DNA of 64,000 nucleotides from VRUE01 sp963807425 (GTDB taxonomy: Bacteria > Actinomycetota > Thermoleophilia > Solirubrobacterales > 70-9): contig CAWEBZ010000012.1 in the NCBI GenBank assembly GCA_963807425.1, positions 186,001 through 250,000 on the forward strand, in the 5' to 3' direction. Made by a program: the position numbers and the translations under genes. Below, in pieces: positions 8,364 to 15,899 of the stretch; position 1 is the stretch's first letter, and each line of letters opens with the position of its first letter. The notes below the pieces were generated by a model. The model saw only the letters and a program-made list of their open reading frames with translations, did no database searches and had not been told where the DNA came from.

Positions 8364-9950
8364 TCAACCCCGCGGAGTGCTGCAAACCGCGAACCCGATT
8401 TCACGCGCCAGCCCCGTGCGCAGGGAGTCCTCTGCGTCGCGTCGATCGCGTGCGGCTTCCACCCCGGCTGCGTCGCCGTCTTTGGCGGCCTCGAGCGCTT
8501 GCACATCCGTGTCGTAGACCCGTTCCTGGGCTTTGACGTATTCCCTGTACGGCTCGGCAAGCGACTGTGGCGGGGTCAGCTGCCGCAGCCCGCGAACCCG
8601 CGCCCGCGCGAACTCGACGAGGGCCTGCGAGTAGGGCACGTCGGCCAAGTACTCCCGTTCGATGTCACGGAGCTCCAGGTAGCGACGCTGGCTGCTCTTG
8701 CAGACCTGGTCGGCCCGCTCGACCAGCTCGGCTCTACTCAGCGACTCAGGCTCCGCCTTTTTCCCGGACTCGGTTTTCGCCGACGTGGTGCTGACCTTGG
8801 AGCCGCCGCTTGCAGCTCCGCTGGCCGGCGGACCGCCAGCGTCGGTGTCGAGCCCGGGGTCGCCGCCCCCAAGCGCGATCACGGCAACGACGATCGCCGC
8901 GACTGCGATCAGCGCCCCGCCCAGGGCGAGCCGCCCACGACGGGACGACTTCCCTCGGGACGACAGCCGAGTGTCAGGTTCGGCCTCGACCCGCCTTGTC
9001 TCGGCGGTGGGCTCTGTGGCCCGGGCCGAGACGGGCGACTCCCTAGTCGCTGCCGCTCCGGTGGCGACCGTCCGCTCCGGCACGACCGGTTTCTCCCCGC
9101 TCAGCGCTGCCAGCGCCGCGCGGCCGAGGTCTCCGGCCGAGGGGTAGCGGTCGTCCGGCAGCTTCGACATCGCTCGGACCACGACGTCGTCCAGCGCCAT
9201 CGGAATCTCTGGCACGTACAGCGAGGGTGCGGGAGGCGGGTCGTTGAGATGGGCATAGAGGCGCGCGGCCTCTCCCTCCCTTGGAAAGGGAACCTCGCCG
9301 GTGAGCAGCTTGAAAAGGAGGCAACCAAGCGCGTAGACGTCGGCGCGGGCATCGATCGCCTCGCCGGAGATCTGCTCCGGCGCAACGTAATCGAGCGTGC
9401 CGACGAAGCGACCGGTTTGGGTCAAGCCGGACTCGGTGGCGACGTTGCGGGCGACCCCGAAGTCGGTGATGTAGGCGTGCTCTGTGTCATCGCTCCCGCT
9501 GAGCAGGACGTTGGCCGGCTTCACGTCGCGGTGGACCAGGCCGGCGGAGTGGATGGCGTCGAGCCCGTTGCCAACCTGGGCGATCAACGCCGTCGCGACT
9601 GCGGGGTCGAGCCGCCCTTGGCGGGCGATCCGTTTGCCCAGGTCAGCGCCCGAGACGTAGCGCATCGCGATGTAGGGAACGCCTCCCTCTTCCCCGGCGG
9701 CATAGATCGGTACCACGTTGGGATGCTCGATCGAGGCGGCGATCCTCGACTCCTCGGCGAAACGGCGGGCAAAGACCTCGTCGGCGGCGGCCTCGGGGGC
9801 AATCAACTTCAGTGCAACGCGACGTTCCAGGCCAGGCTCGGTTGCCAGGTAGAGAACGCCCATCCCGCCGCGCCCGAGCCTCTGCTCGACTCTGTAGCCG
9901 GCGAACTCATCGCCCTCCGAAAACTCGATCCACTGGCTCAGCTCAGCCAT
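8364..9950 (-). CDS. Receptor-type serine/threonine protein kinase (PknB-like)
   Basis: 528 residues. The kinase domain (about residues 18-285) has all key motifs: GRGGMGVLY glycine loop, VALKLI lysine, HRDVKPANVLL catalytic loop, DFG, and GTLDYVAPEQ activation segment. An Arg/Ser-rich linker follows, then one transmembrane helix (about 343-362, LALGGALIAVAAIVVAVIAL) and an extracellular part of about 160 residues without PASTA repeats. The extracellular part starts Gly/Ser/Thr-rich and ends in a charged helical domain with two cysteines (VCKSS and the terminal VCSTPRG), so the sensor is atypical. ATG at 9950 has GGAGG upstream. It heads the kinase-SnoaL-yjbQ run. Confidence 0.95.
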   Translation of the reverse strand: MAELSQWIEFSEGDEFAGYRVEQRLGRGGMGVLYLATEPGLERRVALKLIAPEAAADEVFARRFAEESRIAASIEHPNVVPIYAAGEEGGVPYIAMRYVSGADLGKRIARQGRLDPAVATALIAQVGNGLDAIHSAGLVHRDVKPANVLLSGSDDTEHAYITDFGVARNVATESGLTQTGRFVGTLDYVAPEQISGEAIDARADVYALGCLLFKLLTGEVPFPREGEAARLYAHLNDPPPAPSLYVPEIPMALDDVVVRAMSKLPDDRYPSAGDLGRAALAALSGEKPVVPERTVATGAAATRESPVSARATEPTAETRRVEAEPDTRLSSRGKSSRRGRLALGGALIAVAAIVVAVIALGGGDPGLDTDAGGPPASGAASGGSKVSTTSAKTESGKKAEPESLSRAELVERADQVCKSSQRRYLELRDIEREYLADVPYSQALVEFARARVRGLRQLTPPQSLAEPYREYVKAQERVYDTDVQALEAAKDGDAAGVEAARDRRDAEDSLRTGLAREIGFAVCSTPRG

Positions 9951-10052
9951 CCTCCAACCCTAGGGGCTCAGGCTCGGGCTCGGCGGACGTAATCGGCAGA
10001 TAACCAACGGTTCGAACGGTCGCGGTCCACGGAACCTAGACTTGGTGAGCCC

Positions 10053-10829
10053 ATGCGACGCTCGATCGTCTTGATAGCGCTTGTCCTCGCTGCCCTGCTG
10101 GCAGCCGTTGCCGCCAACGGCGAGATCGTCCAGCGCGGCAGCCTGCGGGTTTCCTTCGATGGGGAGCTTTCGCCCCGGGAGCTGCCCCGCGACCGACCCG
10201 CTCCGGTCTCCGTCTTGCTCGACGGCTCGATCGGCACCGCCGACGGCAGCCGTCCCCCGCAGCTGCGGACGATCTCGATTGCCGTCAACCGCAACGGCCA
10301 GCTCTTTCTCCAGGGCCTGCCCATCTGCCCGATCCAGGCGCTCAAGCAGTCGAGCACCGAGGCCGCCTTGCTGGCCTGCCGGGGCGCGCTGGTCGGTCAC
10401 GGCCGCTTCGGCGTAAACCTCGACTTTCCCAATGCGACCTTCATCCCCGCGGTGGGAGACGTGCGTGCCTTCAATGGCAGGTACCGCGGCCGGCCGGCCC
10501 TGCTGCTGCACATCTACGTGGCGAGTCCCGCGCGGGCCACCTTTGTGCTGCCCTTCGAGGTCAGTCGCCCCGGCGACGGTGACTTCGGAACCGTGTTCTC
10601 GGCCAGGATCCCTGAGATCGCCTCCGACCTCGGCTACGTCACGGACATCGAGCTGACAATCGGACGCAAGTACCGCTTCGCCGGCAAGGAGCGCAGCTTC
10701 CTCAGCGCCAGTTGCGCCGCGCCGGTCGGCTTCCCCGGTGCCCCCTTCAAGCTGGCCAAAGCGAGCTTCAGCTTCGCCAACGGGCAGCGGGTGACGATGG
10801 CCCTCGCCCGCAACTGCAAGGTCCGCTAG
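10053..10829 (+). CDS. Secreted protein, function unknown
   Basis: 258 residues with an N-terminal signal sequence (MRRSIVLIALVLAALLAAVAANG, likely cleaved after about residue 22). The rest is beta-rich with a repeated look of GSLRVSFDGELSPRELPR and ITIxVNRNGQLxxxGLP, plus five cysteines. Secreted proteins of this kind recur in Solirubrobacterales genomes (recollection, not a search result). Its stop codon overlaps that of the convergent metallopeptidase gene by three bases (CTAG). It is divergent from the kinase, with a shared 100-bp promoter region. Confidence 0.75.
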   Translation: MRRSIVLIALVLAALLAAVAANGEIVQRGSLRVSFDGELSPRELPRDRPAPVSVLLDGSIGTADGSRPPQLRTISIAVNRNGQLFLQGLPICPIQALKQSSTEAALLACRGALVGHGRFGVNLDFPNATFIPAVGDVRAFNGRYRGRPALLLHIYVASPARATFVLPFEVSRPGDGDFGTVFSARIPEIASDLGYVTDIELTIGRKYRFAGKERSFLSASCAAPVGFPGAPFKLAKASFSFANGQRVTMALARNCKVR

Positions 10830-11155
10830 AGACCCAGACCTCCGACCCCCTCCTCGTCCCAGCCGAGGTGATGTGCGAGCTCATGCCGCAAAGTGCGCTC
10901 GACCTGCTTTGCGAGCAGCTCTCGGTCGTGACCAAAATCGCGTTCGAGCGTGTCTCGGTAGATCACGATCCGGTCCTCATAGCGTTCGCGCGCCACTCCG
11001 TCGCCGAAGTAGTGCCCGTAGGCATGCGCCTCGGCGCCGTGGTCGGAGACGACCACTGCGACCTTCTCCAGCAGCTTCTGGAACTGCTCCGGCAGCGCGT
11101 CGATCGCGTCGGCGACCAGCGCCTCGAACTCGTCGAGAGAATCGGCGCTGGCCAC
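10826..11155 (-). CDS. Zincin-like metallopeptidase family protein
   Basis: 109 residues from a GTG start. The HELAHHLGWDEEGV motif near residues 91-104 is the HExxH zinc site with a downstream acidic residue, as in the short 'metallopeptidase family' (formerly DUF1025) of actinobacteria. Upstream, DRIVIYRDTLERDF is also typical. Family members are single-domain and cytoplasmic with no settled substrate. It follows the 11-mer repeat lipoprotein gene by ten bases on the same strand and may be its second cistron. Confidence 0.85.
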   Translation of the reverse strand: MASADSLDEFEALVADAIDALPEQFQKLLEKVAVVVSDHGAEAHAYGHYFGDGVARERYEDRIVIYRDTLERDFGHDRELLAKQVERTLRHELAHHLGWDEEGVGGLGL

Positions 11156-11165
11156 CAGCCGCTTC

Positions 11166-11588
11166 CTAGTTGCCGTTCCCCTGCCGAACCTGGTCTTCGG
11201 CTTCTTCGATTGCCTTTTGGGCTTCGTCCTTGCCCTTTTCGATGCCCTTTTGCGCTTCTTCGGTCGCCTTCTCGATGCCCTGTTCGGCCTCGTCCTTGGC
11301 GTTTTCAGCGCCGGTCTTGGCCTCTTCTTTGCTCCGTTCCCCGCCCTGCCGCGCTTCTTCTTCGGCCTTTTCCAGACCCTTCTTTGCCTCTTCCGCGCCC
11401 TTTTCGATGCCCTTCTTCGCTTCTTCGGTTCCCTTTTCTATGCCTTGCTGGATCTGCGATGCAGCGCCGTCGCTATCGCTGTCGCTGTCCCCGCCACACC
11501 CCGCGGCACCGATGCTCGCGGCTCCAATCGCCAGCGCCAGTGGGAACACCCAGATCCTCCGCTTCAAGTCTCCAACAGACACATCCAC
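11166..11588 (-). CDS. Lipoprotein with eight tandem 11-residue amphipathic repeats
   Basis: 140 residues. A signal peptide ends in a lipobox (SIGAAGC, Cys at about residue 31), then a Ser/Asp linker DSDSDSDGAASQ. From about residue 49 to the end lie eight in-phase 11-mers of the type GIEKGTEEAKK, GIEKGAEEAKK, GLEKAEEEARQ down to AIEEAEDQVRQ. The 33-bp DNA periodicity is visible. Eleven-residue periodicity with this charge pattern is that of group 3 LEA and apolipoprotein-like helices, which lie along membranes or protect them in drying. Here the helix would be tethered outside the cytoplasmic membrane. The function is inferred only. Confidence 0.8.
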   Translation of the reverse strand: MDVSVGDLKRRIWVFPLALAIGAASIGAAGCGGDSDSDSDGAASQIQQGIEKGTEEAKKGIEKGAEEAKKGLEKAEEEARQGGERSKEEAKTGAENAKDEAEQGIEKATEEAQKGIEKGKDEAQKAIEEAEDQVRQGNGN

Positions 11589-11675
11589 TCCTCTCGATTC
11601 GTCGGTAGTGCAGGCGATCTTTGCACCGATCGCGGCGACCGGCCAGCGCCGCTTCTGTCATTAGGGTGCCGAATC

Positions 11676-12761
11676 GTGGAAACCATCGCTGAGGCTGCCG
11701 AAGCCGGCCAAAGGCAGCCTCTCCCCCGCCGACTGGCGCGAATCGCGATCTGGATCGGCGGCGTCGCCCTCCTCCTCGCTCTGCTCGAGCTGCTCGGCGT
11801 GCCGGCCTTCGCCTGGATCGACGATCTGCTCGACAAGGTCGGCGAGGTACCGCTCTGGGCGGTCGTCGCCGGGGTCCTGCTGGAGACGGCGCAGACATCC
11901 CTCGCTGCTCTCGCCTGGTTCGGGATCCTGCGGGCGGCGCTGCCGCGGGCCGGTATCTCGTTTCGCCTCGTCCTCGCCTCCTATGCGGTCGCGGTTGCCC
12001 TCAACAGCTTCCTCCCTGCCAACCTCGGCACGCTGGTGATGCTGGTGATGTTCACGACCCTGATCGTGGGGGCGACCTTCCCGCTGCTGATCTCAGGGCT
12101 GGTGGTCCAGAAGATCCCCTTCTCGGTCTTCAACGTCGCGCTCTACCTCTACCTCTTCTTCTCGGTCAGCGGCTCCTTCTCGATCAAGCTCGGCTTCGTT
12201 GCTGACCACCAGGCACTGATCGCGATGATCGCGGTCGGGGCGACCGTCCTGGTCATCCTGCTGGCACGGATCTTCTGGGGGCGCCTGGCGAAACTGCGCA
12301 CGCAGATGGCGGCGGGTGGGGCGATCCTGCGCTCCCCGCGCAGGGCCCTCACCGATCTGGTCCTGCCCGAGCTCGGTAGCTATCTGGCGCGACTTGCCAT
12401 CGTCGCGGTCTTCCTCGGCGCCTACGGAATCCCGGTCACCCTCCACAACGTCGCCACCGTAACCGCCTCAAACTCGATCTCCAACAGCGTCTCGGCCACG
12501 CCTGGCGGTGTCGGAGTGACCCAGGCAATGAACACAGCTGCCCTCTCCGGCGATACCTCGGCCTCGACTGCGACCGCCTACTCGATTGGCCAGCAGCTGG
12601 TCATCTCCGCCTGGGACGTGATCTTCGCGATCATCCTCGTCTCCTGGGTATTCGGCTGGTCCGGCGGCAAGCAGCTCGTCCGGTCCTCGTACGAGGACGC
12701 AAAGGTGAAGAGCCAGGAGCTGAAGGCGAACCGAAAACGGCGCTCTTCAGACAGTGACTAG
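11676..12761 (+). CDS. Lysylphosphatidylglycerol-synthase-type transmembrane protein (UPF0104-like)
   Basis: 361 residues, GTG start with AGGG nine bases upstream. About eight transmembrane segments span residues 22-345. The layout and the motif FLPANLGTLVMLVMF followed later by SNSVSATPGGVGVTQAMN match the flippase-like domain of the UPF0104/MprF-N superfamily, in which a PGG(V/I)G loop is conserved. These proteins move lipids or lipid-linked substrates across the membrane. No synthase domain is fused here. The C-terminus is a basic cytoplasmic tail. It overlaps the convergent GST-like gene by 15 bp. Confidence 0.85.
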   Translation: METIAEAAEAGQRQPLPRRLARIAIWIGGVALLLALLELLGVPAFAWIDDLLDKVGEVPLWAVVAGVLLETAQTSLAALAWFGILRAALPRAGISFRLVLASYAVAVALNSFLPANLGTLVMLVMFTTLIVGATFPLLISGLVVQKIPFSVFNVALYLYLFFSVSGSFSIKLGFVADHQALIAMIAVGATVLVILLARIFWGRLAKLRTQMAAGGAILRSPRRALTDLVLPELGSYLARLAIVAVFLGAYGIPVTLHNVATVTASNSISNSVSATPGGVGVTQAMNTAALSGDTSASTATAYSIGQQLVISAWDVIFAIILVSWVFGWSGGKQLVRSSYEDAKVKSQELKANRKRRSSDSD

Positions 12762-13046
12762 CGAAGACTTCGAGTGGGCGGCCGCCCACTCGGCGATCCG
12801 CTTCGACTCGGCGAGCACCTCTCCCTCGTCGGTGACCAGGACCGGCACCGCGTGCTGACCGCTTAGCTCCTCGACCTCGCGCCGGCCATCGGTGATCCAC
12901 TGGAAGATGCGTGGGCCAACGCCAAGTCCGCGAACCTTGATCACTTCAGGCTCATATCCCGCCTTCAGTAGTGCCTGGTGCGCGGTACGACACGGATGCG
13001 CATGACCCGGCGTCCCGAACGTCCCCCAGCACACGTAGAGCTTCAC
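12747..13046 (-). CDS. Glutathione S-transferase N-terminal-domain / glutaredoxin-like protein
   Basis: 99 residues with a thioredoxin-type fold: MKLYVCWGTFGTPGHAHPCRTAHQALLKAGYEPEVIKV in the first part, then AVPVLVTDEGEVLAESKRIAEWAAAH, the cis-proline (VPVL) and the E-S glutathione-binding pair of GST N-domains. The C-terminal helical domain of full GSTs is absent. A CxxxxxxPxxxxPC arrangement near the start may be redox-active. It is convergent with the flippase-like gene. Confidence 0.8.
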   Translation of the reverse strand: MKLYVCWGTFGTPGHAHPCRTAHQALLKAGYEPEVIKVRGLGVGPRIFQWITDGRREVEELSGQHAVPVLVTDEGEVLAESKRIAEWAAAHSKSSLVTV

Positions 13047-13064
13047 GCGCGGACCATATTTGGT

Positions 13065-13595
13065 CTATGGGAAGGGGCGTTTGGACACGTGCCCGCGATA
13101 GGTGCCTGACACCTGCGCGGACTTGCCGTTGAAGAGCTCGCTCCCGAGCACCGCTTCAATGCTGAATTCCACGACACCCCCAAGCTGGCAGCTCAGATGC
13201 GAGAACACCATCGAGCCCGAGCTCTCCTCCTCCGCAGTCGACGCTTCGATCGGCGCATCGAAGGCAAATAGCTGCGCGCCACGCGGTTTGTTCCAGACGA
13301 AGTCATTAGGGAACTCGATCGACTGGCCGATCTGGACGTCGCGGCGCACCGCGCTCAACTCCCAGCCGCGCCTCGCGTTTCTCAGAGCGACGTGGATCGA
13401 CGGACGTGCCACATCCGCTTCCCACGGACCGCACCACGCTCGCGGTGCCCCTTTGAACTGGATCGTCGATCCGTTCGGGCGCTTGAAGACGAGTTCGGCC
13501 CGGGCATCCGACGTCGCCATCAGCAGAAGAAGCGAAATCAACAGCCCGATGAGGAGGCCCAGCGGGGCCGAGCGCAGAGCGGTAGTCCGTGGCAT
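13065..13595 (-). CDS. Secreted protein, function unknown
   Basis: 176 residues from ATG 13595. A signal peptide (PLGLLIGLLISLLLLMATSDARA, cleavage near residue 32) is followed by a beta-rich domain with two cysteines (AWCGPWE and LSCQLGG) that could form a disulphide. The longer upstream reading (to 13715) is basic, lacks a signal sequence and is rejected as the start. No family is recognised. It lies 59 bp from, and divergent to, the seven-repeat propeller gene. Confidence 0.7.
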   Translation of the reverse strand: MPRTTALRSAPLGLLIGLLISLLLLMATSDARAELVFKRPNGSTIQFKGAPRAWCGPWEADVARPSIHVALRNARRGWELSAVRRDVQIGQSIEFPNDFVWNKPRGAQLFAFDAPIEASTAEEESSGSMVFSHLSCQLGGVVEFSIEAVLGSELFNGKSAQVSGTYRGHVSKRPFP

Positions 13596-13654
13596 TTGCC
13601 GGCATTGAAACAGCTCGGGTGGAACTTTCCACCGTGGCGACGGTTTAGGGAGGG

Positions 13655-15145
13655 ATGATCCTTCGTTGGGGGGCAAAGGTCGTTCGCGGGACGCCTGGGG
13701 TCGCAAAGCCTTCACTGCTTGGCCTGCTCTCAGTCTTCCTCATCTCGGCGGCCCTCGCGACTCCGGCTCGGGCGTCGACCTGGACAACCGTGAAGCTGCC
13801 GGACCCCTCGGTCCAGGCGGCGCTGTACGGAGTGACCTGTCACCCAGCGCCGCTGTGCGTCGCGGTGGGCGCCAACAGCACGATCGCCTCTTCGGCCAAT
13901 CCAGCCGGAGGAGCGCGAGCCTGGACCGTCGTCCGCCCGGGTGGAGGCGTCGATCTCCCCGGCGGCGGCGACCCGATCTACGCCGGCGCCCAGATCAGGG
14001 ACGTCTCCTGCCCCTCGACGAGTCTCTGCGTCGCAGCGAGCTTCGACGGTCGCATCTACAGCTCCACCAATCCCACCAGTGCCTCAGCCTGGAAGGTCGT
14101 CCCGCTCAGCGAAGAGAAAAAACCACGTGCTCACATGGGTGGGATCTCCTGCCCTTCCCCCTCGCTCTGCGTGGCGGTCGCGTACAGCGGCAAGTTGGCT
14201 TTCTCGACCAACCCGGCGGGCGACAGATCCGCCTGGGTCGTTACCGAGCTGGGGCAGCCGTTCGATCTCCGCGGCGTCTCCTGTCCCTCGCCCTCCTTCT
14301 GCGTCGCCGTCGGCAACGAAGGGAGCATCCTCGCCTCGACCGACCCGACCGGGGGATCGGCGGCCTGGAAGCCGCTTGGAGCGCCTGCTGGCGACCACAG
14401 CATGAACGGGGTCTCCTGCCCTTCGCCATCCCTCTGCGTAACCGGGGGTGCGGGTGGCATCCTCGCCTCGACCGACCCGACCGCTGCTGGGAGCTGGACC
14501 GTGGTCAGCCCCGGCACCGGGCTGCCGATCAAGGACGTCTCCTGCCCGACGACGTCCGCCTGTGCCGCGATCGACAACAACGCCGACGTGGTCGCCTCGA
14601 CAGATCCCACCGGTGGGCCAGGTGCGTGGTGGTTCAAGAACGTGCTCTCCTACGGCTCGGAAGGCCCTGGCGACGGCAACGGCATGTTCGGCATCTCCTG
14701 CCCGCTCACCTCACTCTGTGTCGTCGCGGGCCAGGACAGCCAGATCATCACCTCGACCGATCCCTTCGTCCGCGATGCGCCGAAGGTCCCGCCACCCAAC
14801 TCGAGGCGCCCTCGTGTGATGATCACCGCGCACCCGCCGAAGCGACTCGGCCACCGCAAAGGCGGCGTCAAAGTCACCTTTCGCTTCCGCGCGGTCGGCA
14901 GAGTCACCCGCTTCAAGTGCAAGGTCAGAGGTCACCGCTACCGCTCCTGCAAATCGCCGCTGCGCTACCGCGCCGCCAACGGAAAGCAGGTCTTCAGGGT
15001 GCGGGCTATGGCTCCGGGCGGCGCCAAGGGTCCGCCCACCTCCTTCCACTTCCGAGTTGGCCGCCTCACCGAGCGCCCGCCCTACGGCTCCTGCCAAGGG
15101 AAACCCCCCAGCACCCCTTCGGCCCCCTGCATCCCAGCTACCTGA
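13655..15145 (+). CDS. Secreted seven-repeat Cys-pair protein, probable beta-propeller
   Basis: 496 residues, start supported by AGGGAGGG directly upstream. A signal peptide (to about residue 41) is followed by seven repeats of about 45 residues, each built around VSCPSPSLCVAV then a glycine turn and (A/S)STDPTGG..AW. The two cysteines of each repeat, six residues apart, probably pair. Seven such blades suggest a closed seven-bladed propeller. The C-terminal ~100 residues are basic, with four or more cysteines and a fibronectin-like KVTFRFRAVGRVTRFKCKV region. A paralogue with 14 repeats is at 27134-29866. The role is unknown; surface binding is an inference. Confidence 0.82.
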   Translation: MILRWGAKVVRGTPGVAKPSLLGLLSVFLISAALATPARASTWTTVKLPDPSVQAALYGVTCHPAPLCVAVGANSTIASSANPAGGARAWTVVRPGGGVDLPGGGDPIYAGAQIRDVSCPSTSLCVAASFDGRIYSSTNPTSASAWKVVPLSEEKKPRAHMGGISCPSPSLCVAVAYSGKLAFSTNPAGDRSAWVVTELGQPFDLRGVSCPSPSFCVAVGNEGSILASTDPTGGSAAWKPLGAPAGDHSMNGVSCPSPSLCVTGGAGGILASTDPTAAGSWTVVSPGTGLPIKDVSCPTTSACAAIDNNADVVASTDPTGGPGAWWFKNVLSYGSEGPGDGNGMFGISCPLTSLCVVAGQDSQIITSTDPFVRDAPKVPPPNSRRPRVMITAHPPKRLGHRKGGVKVTFRFRAVGRVTRFKCKVRGHRYRSCKSPLRYRAANGKQVFRVRAMAPGGAKGPPTSFHFRVGRLTERPPYGSCQGKPPSTPSAPCIPAT

Positions 15146-15173
15146 GGCAGCCTCTTGCATGGCGTGCCAGGCT

Positions 15174-15809
15174 TCAGCTCGATCGAGCAGCCGCGGCGTT
15201 CGCCTCTCCACCAAATGCCTCGAGGGGTATTGCGTCCGCGGCGGTGAGTGCACCGAGCAGCGTTCCCAGCAGCAGATCGCGTAGTTCGTCGCGCGAAAGA
15301 TCGCGGTGCTCTATCCAGTCGAGGCAGGCCCCGTCCATGAACCAGAGCCAGCCGTGCACGGCGGCGCGCGCCTTGGGCGGCACACTGCCTGAGTAGAGGC
15401 CTTCGAGGATCCGAGCGGCCGTTCTCGTTCGGACCTCATCGACAAGCTCTCGCACCTCAGGGACGCTGCTGACACTCTGCATCAACTTGCCGTAGGCAAG
15501 CGCGTTGTCGTCGATCAGCTCGAGGAAGGCCTCGAGGCTCCCTTGCAGCTGATCGAGCGGCGGCAGGTTCGGGTCGGGCTCGGTGCGCGCTCGCAGCTGC
15601 GCGGCCGCCTGGGCAAGCGTCGCTTCGAAGAACGCCTGCTTGCTCGGAAAGTAGTGGTAGAGCAGCGGCTTGGAGATCCCCACCTTGCGGGCGATCTCGC
15701 GCATCGAGAGCTCGTCGTAGGAGTGGCTCGCAAACAACTCGGCGCCACGTTCGAGCAGCTGCTGGCGCCGCTCCTCGGCCTGAAGCCGTCGATAAGCAGG
15801 ACGGGTCAT
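15174..15809 (-). CDS. TetR-family transcriptional regulator
   Basis: 211 residues. The N-terminal helix-turn-helix is canonical: ILERGAELFASHSYDELSMREIARKVGISKPLLYHYFPSKQAFFEATL (residues about 17-64, with RRQQLLERG at its front). The ligand domain is AcrR-like. ATG at 15809 was chosen because it begins MTRPAYRRLQAEERRQ, typical for the family; the upstream extension crosses the operator region. Two palindromes in the 90-bp gap to the divergent DUF2339 gene are its probable binding sites, so it likely represses both itself and that operon. Confidence 0.93.
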   Translation of the reverse strand: MTRPAYRRLQAEERRQQLLERGAELFASHSYDELSMREIARKVGISKPLLYHYFPSKQAFFEATLAQAAAQLRARTEPDPNLPPLDQLQGSLEAFLELIDDNALAYGKLMQSVSSVPEVRELVDEVRTRTAARILEGLYSGSVPPKARAAVHGWLWFMDGACLDWIEHRDLSRDELRDLLLGTLLGALTAADAIPLEAFGGEANAAAARSS

Positions 15810-15829
15810 TGCGACTGCATTGTAGCTAC

Positions 15830-15881
15830 TTGTTGACTCTCGGTCGACAAGTCTGTTACTTTGTTGACCGTCGGTCAGCAA
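15830..15881. promoter_or_regulatory. Tandem TetR operator-like palindromes
   Basis: Two copies of the dyad TTGTTGAC-N5-GTCRRCAA lie between the TetR gene and the DUF2339 gene: one at 15830-15850 (right half GTCGACAA), one at 15861-15881 (right half GTCAGCAA). Each has one mismatch from perfect symmetry. Their centres are 31 bp apart, close to three helical turns, so two dimers would sit on the same DNA face. This is the layout expected for autoregulated TetR repressors. Confidence 0.7.
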
Positions 15882-15899
15882 ACGAGAAGAGGAGGAGCC

